The notes under the pieces are model-generated. The model saw only the letters and a list, made by a program, of their open reading frames with translations, did not search any database and was not told the DNA's origin. Below, piece by piece: positions 25,334 to 34,005 of a stretch of DNA of 42,970 nt. Made by a program: the position numbers and the translations under genes. The stretch lies in contig JABSSL010000106.1 in the NCBI GenBank assembly GCA_013214355.1, forward strand, positions 1 through 42,970, in the 5' to 3' direction. Source of the DNA: Saprospiraceae bacterium (GTDB taxonomy: Bacteria > Bacteroidota > Bacteroidia > Chitinophagales > Saprospiraceae). Positions within the stretch are counted from its first letter, which is position 1. Each line of letters starts with the position of its first letter.

Positions 25334-25747
25334 TTAGATAAATTTCTTTTCGAAAACAAAGCGCTTTAGATAAAAGTTGTAAAAAAATACAATGCCAGTT
25401 GCGATTAACTTGGCGACATAGTCGTTTTGATAGAACCATTCCCATTGGGTCAGCCCCACAAAAATGCCCGTACTCAAAGCCATTCCCCCCAAGGATACCA
25501 TCATCGCCAATAGAAAAGCCGTGCTTACTGATCGTTTTAGGTCAAATATAAAACGCTTCTGTAATAGAAAGTTGAAGACCATTCCACAGGCATACGAAAT
25601 AATGTGGGCGTAGGTTCCTGTGAAACCTTGGTATTTGAGAATTCCGAAAATGACGTATTCCAGTGCAGTAGCAATGGCACTGGTCGTGGCGTACTTTGCT
25701 TTTAGTACAAATAATTGAACCAACTTATGTTCCCAGAATCCTTTCAT
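25334..25747 (-). CDS. GtrA-family membrane protein
   Basis: The 137-residue protein has four transmembrane segments with the GtrA pattern: FVLKAKYATTSAIATALEYVIFGIL at the start, SYACGMVFNFLLQKRFIF between TM2 and TM3, and KLIATGIVFFYNFYLKRFVFEKK at the end. GtrA proteins help move or flip polyprenyl-linked sugars or related lipids across the inner membrane. Its ATG follows the nucleotidase stop directly (TAAATG), and TolC starts 4 bases after its stop, so translation of all three is probably coupled. No glycosyltransferase lies next to it, so the substrate is open. Confidence 0.88.
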   Translation of the reverse strand: MKGFWEHKLVQLFVLKAKYATTSAIATALEYVIFGILKYQGFTGTYAHIISYACGMVFNFLLQKRFIFDLKRSVSTAFLLAMMVSLGGMALSTGIFVGLTQWEWFYQNDYVAKLIATGIVFFYNFYLKRFVFEKKFI

Positions 25748-26284
25748 TTATTCTTTTGCTCGTTCCGCTCGGAAGAAATCCCTTACCTCTAACCAGTTGT
25801 TGACGCGCGTAAATTCGGTTGAATTCATATTATGAGAAGCAGAAAACAAGAGGCCCTTACCCGTAAAAGATCTTAAGTTGTGGACATGATCGTCAATCAT
25901 GTAATCAGCCCGAAGAATACTCTTATCACCACAAAAGACAAAGTTCTTCCAATGAATTTTTGGAAAATGCTCCTTCAGCCAGTCATACTTATCCTCCAGG
26001 CAATTCCTAAACTCCATAGCAGCGGTCGTGATAAAAACATCATAATGCTCCATTAGTTCAGCTACCACCTCTTGGCTATCAGGCACCACTCCCAGATCTC
26101 GGAAGAAACCCTTGTCGAATAAAAACCGTCGAACGTGCTTAGCTCCTTCAAAGTGGTAGACCTTTTTGCCGTGAAGATCTGCTTTTGTAAGCTTTTTCCC
26201 AAGCTCGCGCTCATACAGATCAAGAAACTTGGGTTCAATATCTGCAATCACCTCGTCCATGTCGAGTGCAATTCTTTTTCTCAT
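25748..26284 (-). CDS. HAD-family 5'(3')-deoxyribonucleotidase-like phosphatase
   Basis: The 178-residue cytosolic protein opens with HAD motif I, ALDMDEVIAD, with nucleophile Asp8 and acid/base Asp10. Motif II is FITTAAM and motif IV is YMIDDHVHNL. Length and the DMDEV form match the NT5C 5'(3')-deoxyribonucleotidase family, which removes phosphate from deoxynucleoside monophosphates. ATG 26284 puts the motif at the usual place; the frame runs open a further 11 codons upstream. It is the first gene of a three-gene operon with GtrA and TolC, an odd company for a nucleotidase. Confidence 0.83.
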   Translation of the reverse strand: MRKRIALDMDEVIADIEPKFLDLYERELGKKLTKADLHGKKVYHFEGAKHVRRFLFDKGFFRDLGVVPDSQEVVAELMEHYDVFITTAAMEFRNCLEDKYDWLKEHFPKIHWKNFVFCGDKSILRADYMIDDHVHNLRSFTGKGLLFSASHNMNSTEFTRVNNWLEVRDFFRAERAKE

Positions 26285-26321
26285 GCAACCATAGATTTTA
26301 AGAACTGGTAAAATCAAGGCA

Positions 26322-26329
26322 CAAAAGTA
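26322..26329 (-). promoter_or_regulatory. Candidate -7 box of the nucleotidase-GtrA-TolC operon
   Basis: The minus strand reads TACTTTTG, matching TAnnTTTG, 37 bases before the ATG at 26284. No clear -33 TTG. Confidence 0.42.
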
Positions 26330-26515
26330 TTAAAGATTTCTCCTGGGAGTACCCTGAATACCCAGTAAAGAATGACTAAATTTCTTTAAAATGAAGTGGT
26401 GGAAACAATTGGAAAGGCAAAAGAAAACTAAGCCTTTGCTGACTACTGAGAAGTAGCGATGGAAAGGGAAAGCACAGCTGTGTGACAACCGGTGGAATAA
26501 TAAGGGGCGTGCTCG

Positions 26516-26812
26516 TTAGTTCAGTGAAAATTCTAATGAAAGGCTGGCCGTATTGTGAAACATCAGCTCCGAAATATCCGGAGTCATAAAGATGGAAAGC
26601 GGCAATTGCTCAATGAGCTCCATGACTTCGAACTCCGTTTGCCCAACGGCGATCATCCAAAGTCTGGATCTGTCAAGCGCCAAGGAGTACGATTGTACTT
26701 CGCCACGGCTCATCAGTTCATTGAGAACATAGCGTTGCTTTGGAATTAACGCCATGAATTCTTCTGTGAACACTTGTGGGAGGTCAAATTCGATCATGAA
26801 AGCTTTTCTCAT
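26516..26812 (-). CDS. Small YciI/muconolactone-isomerase-like protein
   Basis: The 98-residue product reads as a single alpha-beta ferredoxin-like unit: FMIEFDLPQVFTEEFMALIPKQRYVLNELMSRGEVQSYSLALDRSRLWMIAVG. This strand-helix-strand order with a Leu-rich dimer strand is typical of dimeric alpha-beta barrel proteins such as YciI or muconolactone delta-isomerase. No catalytic residue can be assigned. I chose ATG 26812 because the open frame upstream of it (to 26866) adds residues unlike the fold. It stands alone, about 230 bases from the operon downstream. Confidence 0.65.
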   Translation of the reverse strand: MRKAFMIEFDLPQVFTEEFMALIPKQRYVLNELMSRGEVQSYSLALDRSRLWMIAVGQTEFEVMELIEQLPLSIFMTPDISELMFHNTASLSLEFSLN

Positions 26813-27238
26813 GGTAGATTTTTGTTGCAGTAGATAAAGATTGGAAGCAAGCAAGTCTTTCGTCAAACCTCCAATTACCTTTCAGCTTTTTCTAAATATA
26901 ATGCCTTTTGAGGAATAATAGTTCAACGATCTGAATATTTAGGATTTTGACAACATTTTAGATTTTCACTCGTACCTAGTATCAGCAGAGTAGTTATGCT
27001 AAAGCAGATTCATAACCGCCTGAAGGCATGGTTTTTGTGGTAATTACACCAGCAGATATGCTAAAGTCCTGTTAATTTTAAGCAAAAAAGTGAAAAAATT
27101 ACCATTATGCCGTCATAAAGGTAGTTCTAATGAAATTTAAAATTATTTTCACGCGTTAAAATTGGCAATTACTACTTTTCAAAAGATGCCCGGCCAGCTT
27201 GCCTAGTTGCTCTTAGTGCTGGGCAGTGCGCCTAGAGT
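26813..27238. other. Divergent intergenic region before the SPOR-like gene
   Basis: About 425 AT-rich bases lie between divergent genes, so it should hold both promoters, but no full TAnnTTTG with TTG spacing is visible on either strand. No gene, tRNA or strong hairpin is supported here. Confidence 0.4.
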
Positions 27239-28987
27239 ATGTTTAAAGTCAAACTTATGAGTAAATCACTCCCTATTCTCTTGCTCCTTTTATGTATTTC
27301 TATGGTCAGTTTTGGCCAGAAGTTTTACACCGTCCATGTTGGTACCTTTGTAAACGCGAAATCCGCAGATTTTGACCCGATCAGAAAATTGGGCTTTGTC
27401 TACTCCTATCCGATGGATGGAGACCTGACCCAGGTGTTCTTGGGAGGCTATGACGATAAGGCTGCCGCGCAGAAGGTTGCTAATGATCTGAAGGTATTGG
27501 ACTACAACGCTTATGTGGTAGAAAAGAACCTTAAGGAGGGGAGAACCGTAACGATTATCCAGATTGCTACTCGTGCACTCAATCGACCTGTGGAATGGTC
27601 CAAATTCGAGGCTTTCGGAGAACTGTATGCCATTGTTGGAGCAGACAAAGTGAAAATTGCAGCTGGGGTTTTCAGCAATGTAAATCAAGCCAAGCCCCAA
27701 TTGAACAAGATTCGAAAGGCGGGCTTTAAAGATGCCTTCATTAAAAATGTAAATGATGCCTTATTAGTCAAGCTGTCAGCTTTTGAAACCCGGATCAAAA
27801 AACCATTGATCCCATTGGCTATCGGTAAGGAGCGACCAAATCGAACCAATACCACCTCACCAACTCCTAAGAAGACGATTCCATCTACTATCCCCAGGAC
27901 CTACAGCAAGGTGCCAGAAAGCTATGCCGCTGGAGATGTGCAGGCTAGATCCCCCCAAGGCAATACGCGTCCTAAAGCCACCCCCGCCAGTTTGCCAGCT
28001 ATCCGAGGGAAAGTGAAGCGAGGATCTGTTCTGGAGTTGCAGAAAATATTAAAGTCCGAAAGGGCATATAAAAGTAGCTTGGACGGGTATTATGGAAAGG
28101 GGACTGCTGCGGCTTACGAAAAAGCCAAAGCCCAAAATTCCCAGTACAAGAAATATGAGGCACTATCCAACTTGATGAAGTCGGCTGCGGAAGAGGAGGG
28201 AGATCAAGTCCAATATGCGATCAACCATTTACTAGATCAAAACAGTGCCGTTTATACACTAGAAAGGTCTAATGCCCCGATTGCCAAAGCTTACAGAGCC
28301 TACTTGATGTTCAGAAAGTTAGGGCCAGGAGCGGAAGTGAATGGTCTGATGAATACCGCTATCAGATCTGCTTATGAAGGTAAACGTCTAGGAAACCAGC
28401 CTCCCTTTGATTATCGTGCCACCTATGCCTACGAAGATCTGAATCAACTGATCTTACATATCCACTTCATTCACGCCGCGCCGGAGAATGAATATGGAGC
28501 GCCTTGTTGGTTGGCAGAAGTCCATCCCAGAGAAACAGCCGTGGCTCATACGGCCTTCGCGAATTATGCAGCGGGTACATTGAAACTAGCTTCTTGTGAC
28601 CAGTTCCTTAGCTGGGAAGAAATCAGAACGATGGAAACTATAGCTAAGGATTTAGATGGGCGCGAAAAGGCAGATGCAGGCATGATCAATGCAGCAGCTT
28701 CCCGCAGAGCACAACTATTTATGGCACCGTTACCATTAGATAAGCGTTCGGTGGCAGAATTAGAGAGTTGGAATAGAAGTATTTGGCAAGGCCTAAACGC
28801 CTGGGCTGCATCAGATCCATTTCACGCTGAACTGGTTACAGCCTTGAAGATCAGCTATTTCCAATCTCAAGTACGCTTGGAAGATTACTTTATGGATCAA
28901 GGGTTTAAGGTAGGAGATGCCAAGGGATTGGCATTGGCTACTTTAGAAAGCTTGGTAGGCTATTACTTGGAGCGATTTATTGTTTAA
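27239..28987 (+). CDS. Exported protein with two SPOR-like modules and a peptidoglycan-binding-like domain
   Basis: The 582-residue protein has a signal peptide ending near SMVSFGQ (residue 27). Two consecutive SPOR-like modules follow: about 28-95 (FYTVHVGTFVNAKSADFDPIRKLGFVYSY, GGYDDKAAAQKVANDLK) and about 103-182 (VTIIQIATRA, AAGVFSNVNQAKPQLNKIRKAGFKDAFI). A Pro/Thr-rich linker covers about 183-255. Next is a peptidoglycan-binding_1-like unit at about 262-300 (VLELQKILKSERAYKSSLDGYYGKGTAAAYEKAK), then a helical C-terminal half of unknown fold. SPOR domains bind denuded glycan at division sites, so a cell-wall role is likely. The assignments are by pattern only. Confidence 0.72.
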   Translation: MFKVKLMSKSLPILLLLLCISMVSFGQKFYTVHVGTFVNAKSADFDPIRKLGFVYSYPMDGDLTQVFLGGYDDKAAAQKVANDLKVLDYNAYVVEKNLKEGRTVTIIQIATRALNRPVEWSKFEAFGELYAIVGADKVKIAAGVFSNVNQAKPQLNKIRKAGFKDAFIKNVNDALLVKLSAFETRIKKPLIPLAIGKERPNRTNTTSPTPKKTIPSTIPRTYSKVPESYAAGDVQARSPQGNTRPKATPASLPAIRGKVKRGSVLELQKILKSERAYKSSLDGYYGKGTAAAYEKAKAQNSQYKKYEALSNLMKSAAEEEGDQVQYAINHLLDQNSAVYTLERSNAPIAKAYRAYLMFRKLGPGAEVNGLMNTAIRSAYEGKRLGNQPPFDYRATYAYEDLNQLILHIHFIHAAPENEYGAPCWLAEVHPRETAVAHTAFANYAAGTLKLASCDQFLSWEEIRTMETIAKDLDGREKADAGMINAAASRRAQLFMAPLPLDKRSVAELESWNRSIWQGLNAWAASDPFHAELVTALKISYFQSQVRLEDYFMDQGFKVGDAKGLALATLESLVGYYLERFIV

Positions 28988-29029
28988 ATCACTCAGTTGA
29001 TTTGGGCAACGCTGAAGAATAGCTGCCTG

Positions 29030-29064
29030 CACAGTCGATGGTTTCTTGTAAGCCATCGACTGTG
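29030..29064 (+). terminator. Terminator hairpin of the SPOR-like gene
   Basis: CACAGTCGATGG (29030-29041) pairs perfectly with CCATCGACTGTG (29053-29064), a 12-base stem with an 11-base loop, 43 bases after the stop. The following tcatttt gives a short T-run. Confidence 0.72.
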
Positions 29065-29185
29065 TCATTTTGGGGTGGAGATTAAATTTTCATGATTGCT
29101 CGAGAGCGAGAAAATTTTCTGCCCGTAGCCGATTGATGGAAGTTTAAACAAACTCTAAAGATATGATCATCAGCCCCCCTGTGCG

Positions 29186-29710
29186 CTAGCGTATGGCTTC
29201 AAAAGACATATCAAATTTGCAATCTAGGGTAACGGGGGTAAAATCATTCATCTTAAATACGATCTCTACTCGGTACGCTTTTCCACTCAAAAGTGGTTTG
29301 AAATTTCGCAAAGAGGGGAGCAGTTCAATCCTGGTGTAGGTGCGGTTTCGCATATTATCCAGGTAGAAAGCTTCGTCAAAGGCATCGCATTGGACTACCC
29401 CTGCCGGGCATATCCTTACCGAGATCTCATCCAAAAAATCGAATGCGGTATTATTTAGTGAGGTAATCTGTGCGCTGTAAGGATTGATAGCAGAAATGGC
29501 GGAAGTGTCCGTATTATTCTCCTGTAGATAAAGTTCGATACTGGTGGCTTCATTATTAAAGGCAAAGGTGGGAGCGGTGAAGGGAGACAAGCCACTGGGT
29601 AGGGAAAAAGTAAAGTTTGGATATAGCATTTCGAATACCCGTTCTCCTCTTTCTTTACGACATCCAAAGAAAAGCATTACTACTAACAAAAGAACCCCTA
29701 ACTTCTTCAT
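29186..29710 (-). CDS. Lipoprotein of unknown function
   Basis: The 174-residue product has a lipoprotein signal (lipobox FFGC, Cys17). The rest is a predicted beta-rich domain with two cysteines close together (ICPAGVVQCDAF) that may form a disulfide. I recognise no family. It lies alone between two rightward genes and is transcribed against them. The hydrophobic strands and lack of catalytic motifs suggest a binding or structural role on the periplasmic face or outer surface. Nothing in the neighbourhood narrows this down. Confidence 0.72.
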   Translation of the reverse strand: MKKLGVLLLVVMLFFGCRKERGERVFEMLYPNFTFSLPSGLSPFTAPTFAFNNEATSIELYLQENNTDTSAISAINPYSAQITSLNNTAFDFLDEISVRICPAGVVQCDAFDEAFYLDNMRNRTYTRIELLPSLRNFKPLLSGKAYRVEIVFKMNDFTPVTLDCKFDMSFEAIR

Positions 29711-30103
29711 ACCATTTTTATCAAAAGGATGCTTGTTTCAGCTCGTTTAAGTCTTTTCCCACAGTAATCTGCATCCGGTTTAAAAAATCAATAAATATCG
29801 TGTATAGAATCAAACGCAATATTTCGACAAAATTATCTCAATCTTCTCAGATTGGGCTTTTTTTAACGAATAGACTTTGTATTTTGTTGGGACAAGGACT
29901 TTAATACTTTGTAATATAACGTTCTATGGTTTCTGGCGGCATCTTTTAAGCAGGCCCTGCGTTGCTCGTCGGTCATGTAGCTATGGCTAAATTCCCTCCT
30001 CGAGCCTTGGGTCTTCTCAAAATCTGCTCCCCATAATTCCAAACAACTTATATTAGAAAGTATTTAATCTGCCTAAAATTCTCCAAAACAAAAAAACTAG
30101 AAA
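29711..30103. other. Intergenic region with an orphan terminator
   Basis: It carries the plus-strand terminator at 29837-29862 with no plus-strand protein gene for 850 bases upstream, so a small RNA could end there. Downstream, 29865-30103 is the leader of the GCS2-CBS gene. No clear promoter match was found for that gene. Confidence 0.45.
29837..29862 (+). terminator. Orphan Rho-independent terminator
   Basis: CTCAATCT pairs with AGATTGGG (one wobble) across a TCTC loop and is followed by C and seven T on the plus strand. The nearest plus-strand gene upstream already has its own hairpin at 29030-29064. Confidence 0.6.
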
Positions 30104-32032
30104 ATGGGTGAACAACGAGTGCTTATTGCCAGTGATCCAGAGGTAATGCAATGCTTCGTTAAGAACTTGCTCAGAGATGTGCAAGCCTTGGAATATATGC
30201 TAGAACATGAATGGTTTGAAGACGATGTGGTTCGAATCGGAGCAGAACAGGAAATGTGCCTGGTAGACACTCGTACGTTTAAACCTGCAACCATTGCCAC
30301 GGAAGTACTCGAAAAAACAAAAAAGTGGGATTGGTTGGAGTCTGAATTAGCTCGATTCAATCTTGAAACCAATATGACACCACGGGTTTTTAAAGGAGAC
30401 TGCCTAAGCCAAATGGAGGCTGAAGTGAGTGGTTATTTGGATAAACTCAGAAAGAAACTCGGTGACTTTAACGCACAGTTGGTACTTACAGGCATACTTC
30501 CAACGCTGCGGAAGTTTGATCTGGATATGGAGAATTTAACACCGAAGGAAAGGTACAAGGCCTTGATGGAGGCGATCAATCAGCAGTTGATTGGAAACGC
30601 TTACGAGCTGCGCCTGATGGGAATTGATGAAATCTTGGTAAAGCACGATTCTCCCCTGCTTGAGGCTTGTAACACTAGTTTCCAGGTGCATCTACAAGTG
30701 GCTCCACAACGCTTCGTACAATACTATAATATTGCTCAGACGCTAGCGGCTCCCATTATGGCTATGGCGGCTAACTCTCCCATCTTATTTGGTAAGCGTC
30801 TTTGGCATGAGACGCGTATTGCCTTATTTCAACAGGCATTGGATATTAGAACAACCCACGACCACATGCGGGAACGTTCTCCCCGGGTGAGTTTTGGTTC
30901 GGGATGGCTCGAGGATTCTATCATGGAGATTTATAAGGAAGATATCGCCAGGTTCCGAGTGTTGCTTAGTGCCGAGGTGGAGGAAAATTCTTTGGGACTA
31001 ATCGAAGATGGTAAGGTGCCTAAACTCAGGGCTTTGCAAGTGCACAATTCCACTGTCTATCGTTGGAACCGGCCATGTTATGGTATCAGCGATAATGGGA
31101 AACCACATTTGAGAATTGAAAATAGAGTACTACCCGCTGGACCTACTACCACGGATGAAATAGCCAACGCGGCCTTTTGGTTGGGCGCTATGATGGGGAT
31201 GGGAGAAAAGATCAAAGATATTCGCGATCATATATCTTGGGAAGATGTGCGAGACAATTTTGCTAAAGCAGCGCAGTTTGGAATAGACACCAAATTCACC
31301 TGGTTTAAGGATCAGAAGATTTCTGCTTGTGATCTCGTGATTCAAGAACTCTTGCCAATGGCGAGAAAAGGCTTGGAGAAACAGAAGGTGAAAAAGGCAG
31401 ATATCGATAAATATCTCGGCATTATTGAGGCTAGAGCCAAAGGTCATATGAATGGTGCTCGCTGGCAATTACGGGCTTACACGAAGTTGAGAAAAGAGGT
31501 GAGTCGAGATGAGGCACTTAGTGTATTGACCGCCTGCATTATTGAAAACCAGATCAAAGGCGATCCCGTTCACACCTGGGAATTACCAAAAGTTGAAGAC
31601 TTGAAAGAATATAGACCGGCTAAGCTTAAGATTGAAGAGTTCATGGAAACGGACCTTTTCACCGTGCAGCAGGACGATCTGATTGAATTGGTGGCTGAGC
31701 TGATGGATTGGAAAAAGATTCGCTATATGCCGGTAGAGGATACCAAGGGTAATCTGGTCGGATTGATTACTTCTCGCTTGCTGTTACGGTACTTTACGCA
31801 GAAGAATCGTATCAATGGGAAGTCTGCGGTACACGTGAAGGATATCATGATTCATAGTCCGATAACCATCGAACCATCTTCTACTATACTTAGCGCTATG
31901 AAGATCATGCGCAAGAATAAAATTGGGTGCCTTCCCGTGGTGAAGGATGGTGAACTGATTGGCATCATCACAGAAATGGAATTCTTGCACATTTCTGGAC
32001 GCTTGATTGAGCGCCTGGAAAAAGATGAATAG
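30104..32032 (+). CDS. Glutamate-cysteine ligase family 2 (GCS2)-like enzyme fused to two CBS domains
   Basis: The 642-residue cytosolic protein combines two parts. Residues about 40-480 are a GCS2-type ATP-dependent carboxylate-amine ligase, with RIGAEQEMCLVD (the metal-binding Glu motif), NTSFQVHLQV, the RSPRVSFGSGW region and HLRIENRVLPAGPTTTDE. Residues about 508-637 are a CBS pair (FMETDLFTVQQDDLIELVAEL, then DIMIHSPITIEPSSTILSAMKIMRKNKIGCLPVV). CBS pairs usually bind adenosine nucleotides and tune the activity of the attached domain. The reaction would join glutamate, or a similar acid, to an amine such as cysteine. It begins an operon with the Kelch gene 12 bases downstream. Confidence 0.87.
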   Translation: MGEQRVLIASDPEVMQCFVKNLLRDVQALEYMLEHEWFEDDVVRIGAEQEMCLVDTRTFKPATIATEVLEKTKKWDWLESELARFNLETNMTPRVFKGDCLSQMEAEVSGYLDKLRKKLGDFNAQLVLTGILPTLRKFDLDMENLTPKERYKALMEAINQQLIGNAYELRLMGIDEILVKHDSPLLEACNTSFQVHLQVAPQRFVQYYNIAQTLAAPIMAMAANSPILFGKRLWHETRIALFQQALDIRTTHDHMRERSPRVSFGSGWLEDSIMEIYKEDIARFRVLLSAEVEENSLGLIEDGKVPKLRALQVHNSTVYRWNRPCYGISDNGKPHLRIENRVLPAGPTTTDEIANAAFWLGAMMGMGEKIKDIRDHISWEDVRDNFAKAAQFGIDTKFTWFKDQKISACDLVIQELLPMARKGLEKQKVKKADIDKYLGIIEARAKGHMNGARWQLRAYTKLRKEVSRDEALSVLTACIIENQIKGDPVHTWELPKVEDLKEYRPAKLKIEEFMETDLFTVQQDDLIELVAELMDWKKIRYMPVEDTKGNLVGLITSRLLLRYFTQKNRINGKSAVHVKDIMIHSPITIEPSSTILSAMKIMRKNKIGCLPVVKDGELIGIITEMEFLHISGRLIERLEKDE

Positions 32033-32044
32033 ACTTATTTGTGG

Positions 32045-33040
32045 ATGAAACCGCTTAAGTTTTCTATACTTTTCCTGTTTCTTACCTTGGGACTCTTGGG
32101 ACAATCCAGTCGATTGAAATTCAAACGATTGAAACCGATGCCAAAGGGTAAATACGATATGGCATTCGCAACGGATGGAGATATCTTGTATCTGATTGGT
32201 GGTTCAGGGCACCGAAAAGACTTAAGCAAGGATATTTATACCTACCATGCCAAGTATGATAAATGGCTAAAGCTTCGAACGGAGTTTACTTTGGAGCCAC
32301 AAAGAATGAGTACGGCTCTTTACTTTGCTCCTCAGCATAGAATTTATTTGTTTGGTGGAATAGGGGAGTTTGAGCCTGAGAGATCTGCTACCCGCTATGT
32401 CGATTACCTCTTGCCGGATATCAACTACATCGATGCCAAAACAAAGCGTGGCGGGACATTGGGACAAAACCGGCACGAGGGGGCTAAGGTGGCAGCGGCC
32501 TCGTGGAATGGAAAGATCTATTTATTTGGTGGTTCTATCCGACATACAGACCCTTCCCGTGGATTAGGTTACCTGAATACCGTTCATGAGTTTGATCCCG
32601 AAGACAATAGCTGGCGCGAATTACCCCCCATGCCTGAGACAATGGAAACCCAAGGATGCATCATTGAAAATAAGCTGTACACCTTCGGAGGCTATAATGG
32701 AAAATCATCGGCTGAAATTCAGGTGCTGAATTTACAGAGCCAAAGTTGGAAGTCCGAGGGGTATTTACCTCGTCCTTTATCTGGCCATGTGGTAGTGGCT
32801 TGGAGGCAATACGCCATCTTGATCGGTGATACGAGGCAGACCAATTACCTCGCCATTTACAACACACAAACGGGAGTGATTTCAGAATATAGGACCAATA
32901 TGAAGGGACACTCGAGAGGAGCATGCATTATCGATGATAAGCTTTATGTCTTTGGAGGATTGTTATTTACAGAGAAGAACTCTACCCGTGAGGCACTTTT
33001 CGAATTGGACTTAGACTTTTTGGATCAGGGAGGCTTATAG
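32045..33040 (+). CDS. Exported Kelch-repeat beta-propeller protein
   Basis: The 331-residue protein has a signal peptide ending near LGLLGQ and about five or six Kelch blades, each with a hydrophobic strand then GG: LYLIGGSG, IYLFGGIGEF, IYLFGGSIRH, LYTFGGYNG and LYVFGGLLF. Kelch propellers bind proteins or sugars; a few are sialic-acid mutarotases or oxidases, but no such active-site residues are recognised here. I used ATG 32045; a TTG two codons earlier gives no better start. Only 12 bases separate it from the GCS2-CBS stop, so it is co-transcribed. It converges with the HD gene with 2 bases between stops. Confidence 0.87.
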   Translation: MKPLKFSILFLFLTLGLLGQSSRLKFKRLKPMPKGKYDMAFATDGDILYLIGGSGHRKDLSKDIYTYHAKYDKWLKLRTEFTLEPQRMSTALYFAPQHRIYLFGGIGEFEPERSATRYVDYLLPDINYIDAKTKRGGTLGQNRHEGAKVAAASWNGKIYLFGGSIRHTDPSRGLGYLNTVHEFDPEDNSWRELPPMPETMETQGCIIENKLYTFGGYNGKSSAEIQVLNLQSQSWKSEGYLPRPLSGHVVVAWRQYAILIGDTRQTNYLAIYNTQTGVISEYRTNMKGHSRGACIIDDKLYVFGGLLFTEKNSTREALFELDLDFLDQGGL

Positions 33041-33042
33041 GC

Positions 33043-33627
33043 TTAGTAGGTGGCTACCAATTCCTTCAACTCATTCAGGTATCGTTGCTTTCGTCCGGCT
33101 CTTCTCCTAATATTGGTAGGAGTAAGGAATTGATGTTTTTCCAAGAAACTTACCTGGATGCGATTCCAATCTTTTTCATTGTCTAATACCTGGTAAGCCT
33201 TTAATTCTTCGAATAGGGTATCGCCAATATCATAAAAGTCATCACGACCCAGATAGTCTAGATCAGCATCACAAATAATCTTTTCTAGGAAATTCTTTGG
33301 AGTTTGTGGAATCTTAGTAGCCATGATCATTCCACAGATCATATCAATTTGGCTGGCTGTATAACCGTAATGTGGCAAGTGCTTTTTAACCAATGTACAA
33401 CCTAATTCTTCGTGGTTGAGGTTGCCGATGGTAAAACCCGAGTCGTGAAATAAAGCGGCAGTTTTAAGTAAAAGGGTATGGTAAGGAGATACCTTTTCTA
33501 GATAGCACAGTTCATCGGTAGTATATAGTACGTCCAGTGTATGATGAATTCCGTGGTAGGTCAGCTGGTCCGATAGTTCGTACTGCAATTTGTCCAGAAT
33601 GAAGGCCTTTGCTCCGTGATAATTCAT
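33043..33627 (-). CDS. HD-domain metal-dependent phosphohydrolase
   Basis: The 194-residue cytosolic protein carries the HD metal ligands in order: His29 in YHGIHHTLDV, His61-Asp62 in AALFHDSGF, and Asp120 in ICDADLDYLG. Helices fill the rest. HD proteins hydrolyse phosphate esters of nucleotides, including second messengers; the substrate here is unknown. The C-terminus is basic (RRRAGRKQRYLNEL). The stop lies 2 bases from the Kelch stop, convergent. A good promoter lies far upstream at 33890-33920, giving a leader of about 250 bases. Confidence 0.87.
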   Translation of the reverse strand: MNYHGAKAFILDKLQYELSDQLTYHGIHHTLDVLYTTDELCYLEKVSPYHTLLLKTAALFHDSGFTIGNLNHEELGCTLVKKHLPHYGYTASQIDMICGMIMATKIPQTPKNFLEKIICDADLDYLGRDDFYDIGDTLFEELKAYQVLDNEKDWNRIQVSFLEKHQFLTPTNIRRRAGRKQRYLNELKELVATY

Positions 33628-34005
33628 AAATACCTTTTTAGTAATCTCTGTTTATTGTGACGTTTGAAAATGCTTGAGTCACAATTGCTTAAACGAACAA
33701 GAGGGGTTTGAAAGGTGGAGGAATACAATTTAGGATAATTGCTATTTATAATTATATGAGCTTTGGGGCTAAAGGTTGCGATGGCACACCCTAAATATCA
33801 GTTTCCTCTCTGCTACTATAGGGTCTTATGTATTATGAGGGGATCGATATGTAAACGAAAAATGACCCCCAGAAGTATATTTGGTGGTACAAAGTTAAAG
33901 ATTTATTAACAAGCTGTCAAGAGGGGAGGGGATACAAAGGGCGCGTCCCCATTCGAAAGCAGGCAAGAAACTGATTCAAATCGGGACGCGATCAGGGAGG
34001 AAAAT
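33628..34005. other. Long leader region upstream of the HD gene
   Basis: It holds a minus-strand promoter (33890-33920) for the HD gene, a plus-strand TATATTTG (33876-33883) with no gene to serve, and an 8-base inverted repeat (CGCGTCCC at 33942-33949, GGGACGCG at 33983-33990) after the DUF4920 stop. No protein gene is supported in the 250-base leader. Confidence 0.5.
33890..33920 (-). promoter_or_regulatory. Bacteroidota-type promoter, probably for the HD gene
   Basis: On the minus strand TTG (33918-33920) is followed after 20 bases by TAACTTTG (33890-33897), a full match to the -33/-7 consensus. The nearest minus-strand gene downstream starts at 33627, so the leader would be about 255 bases. 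Confidence 0.5.
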
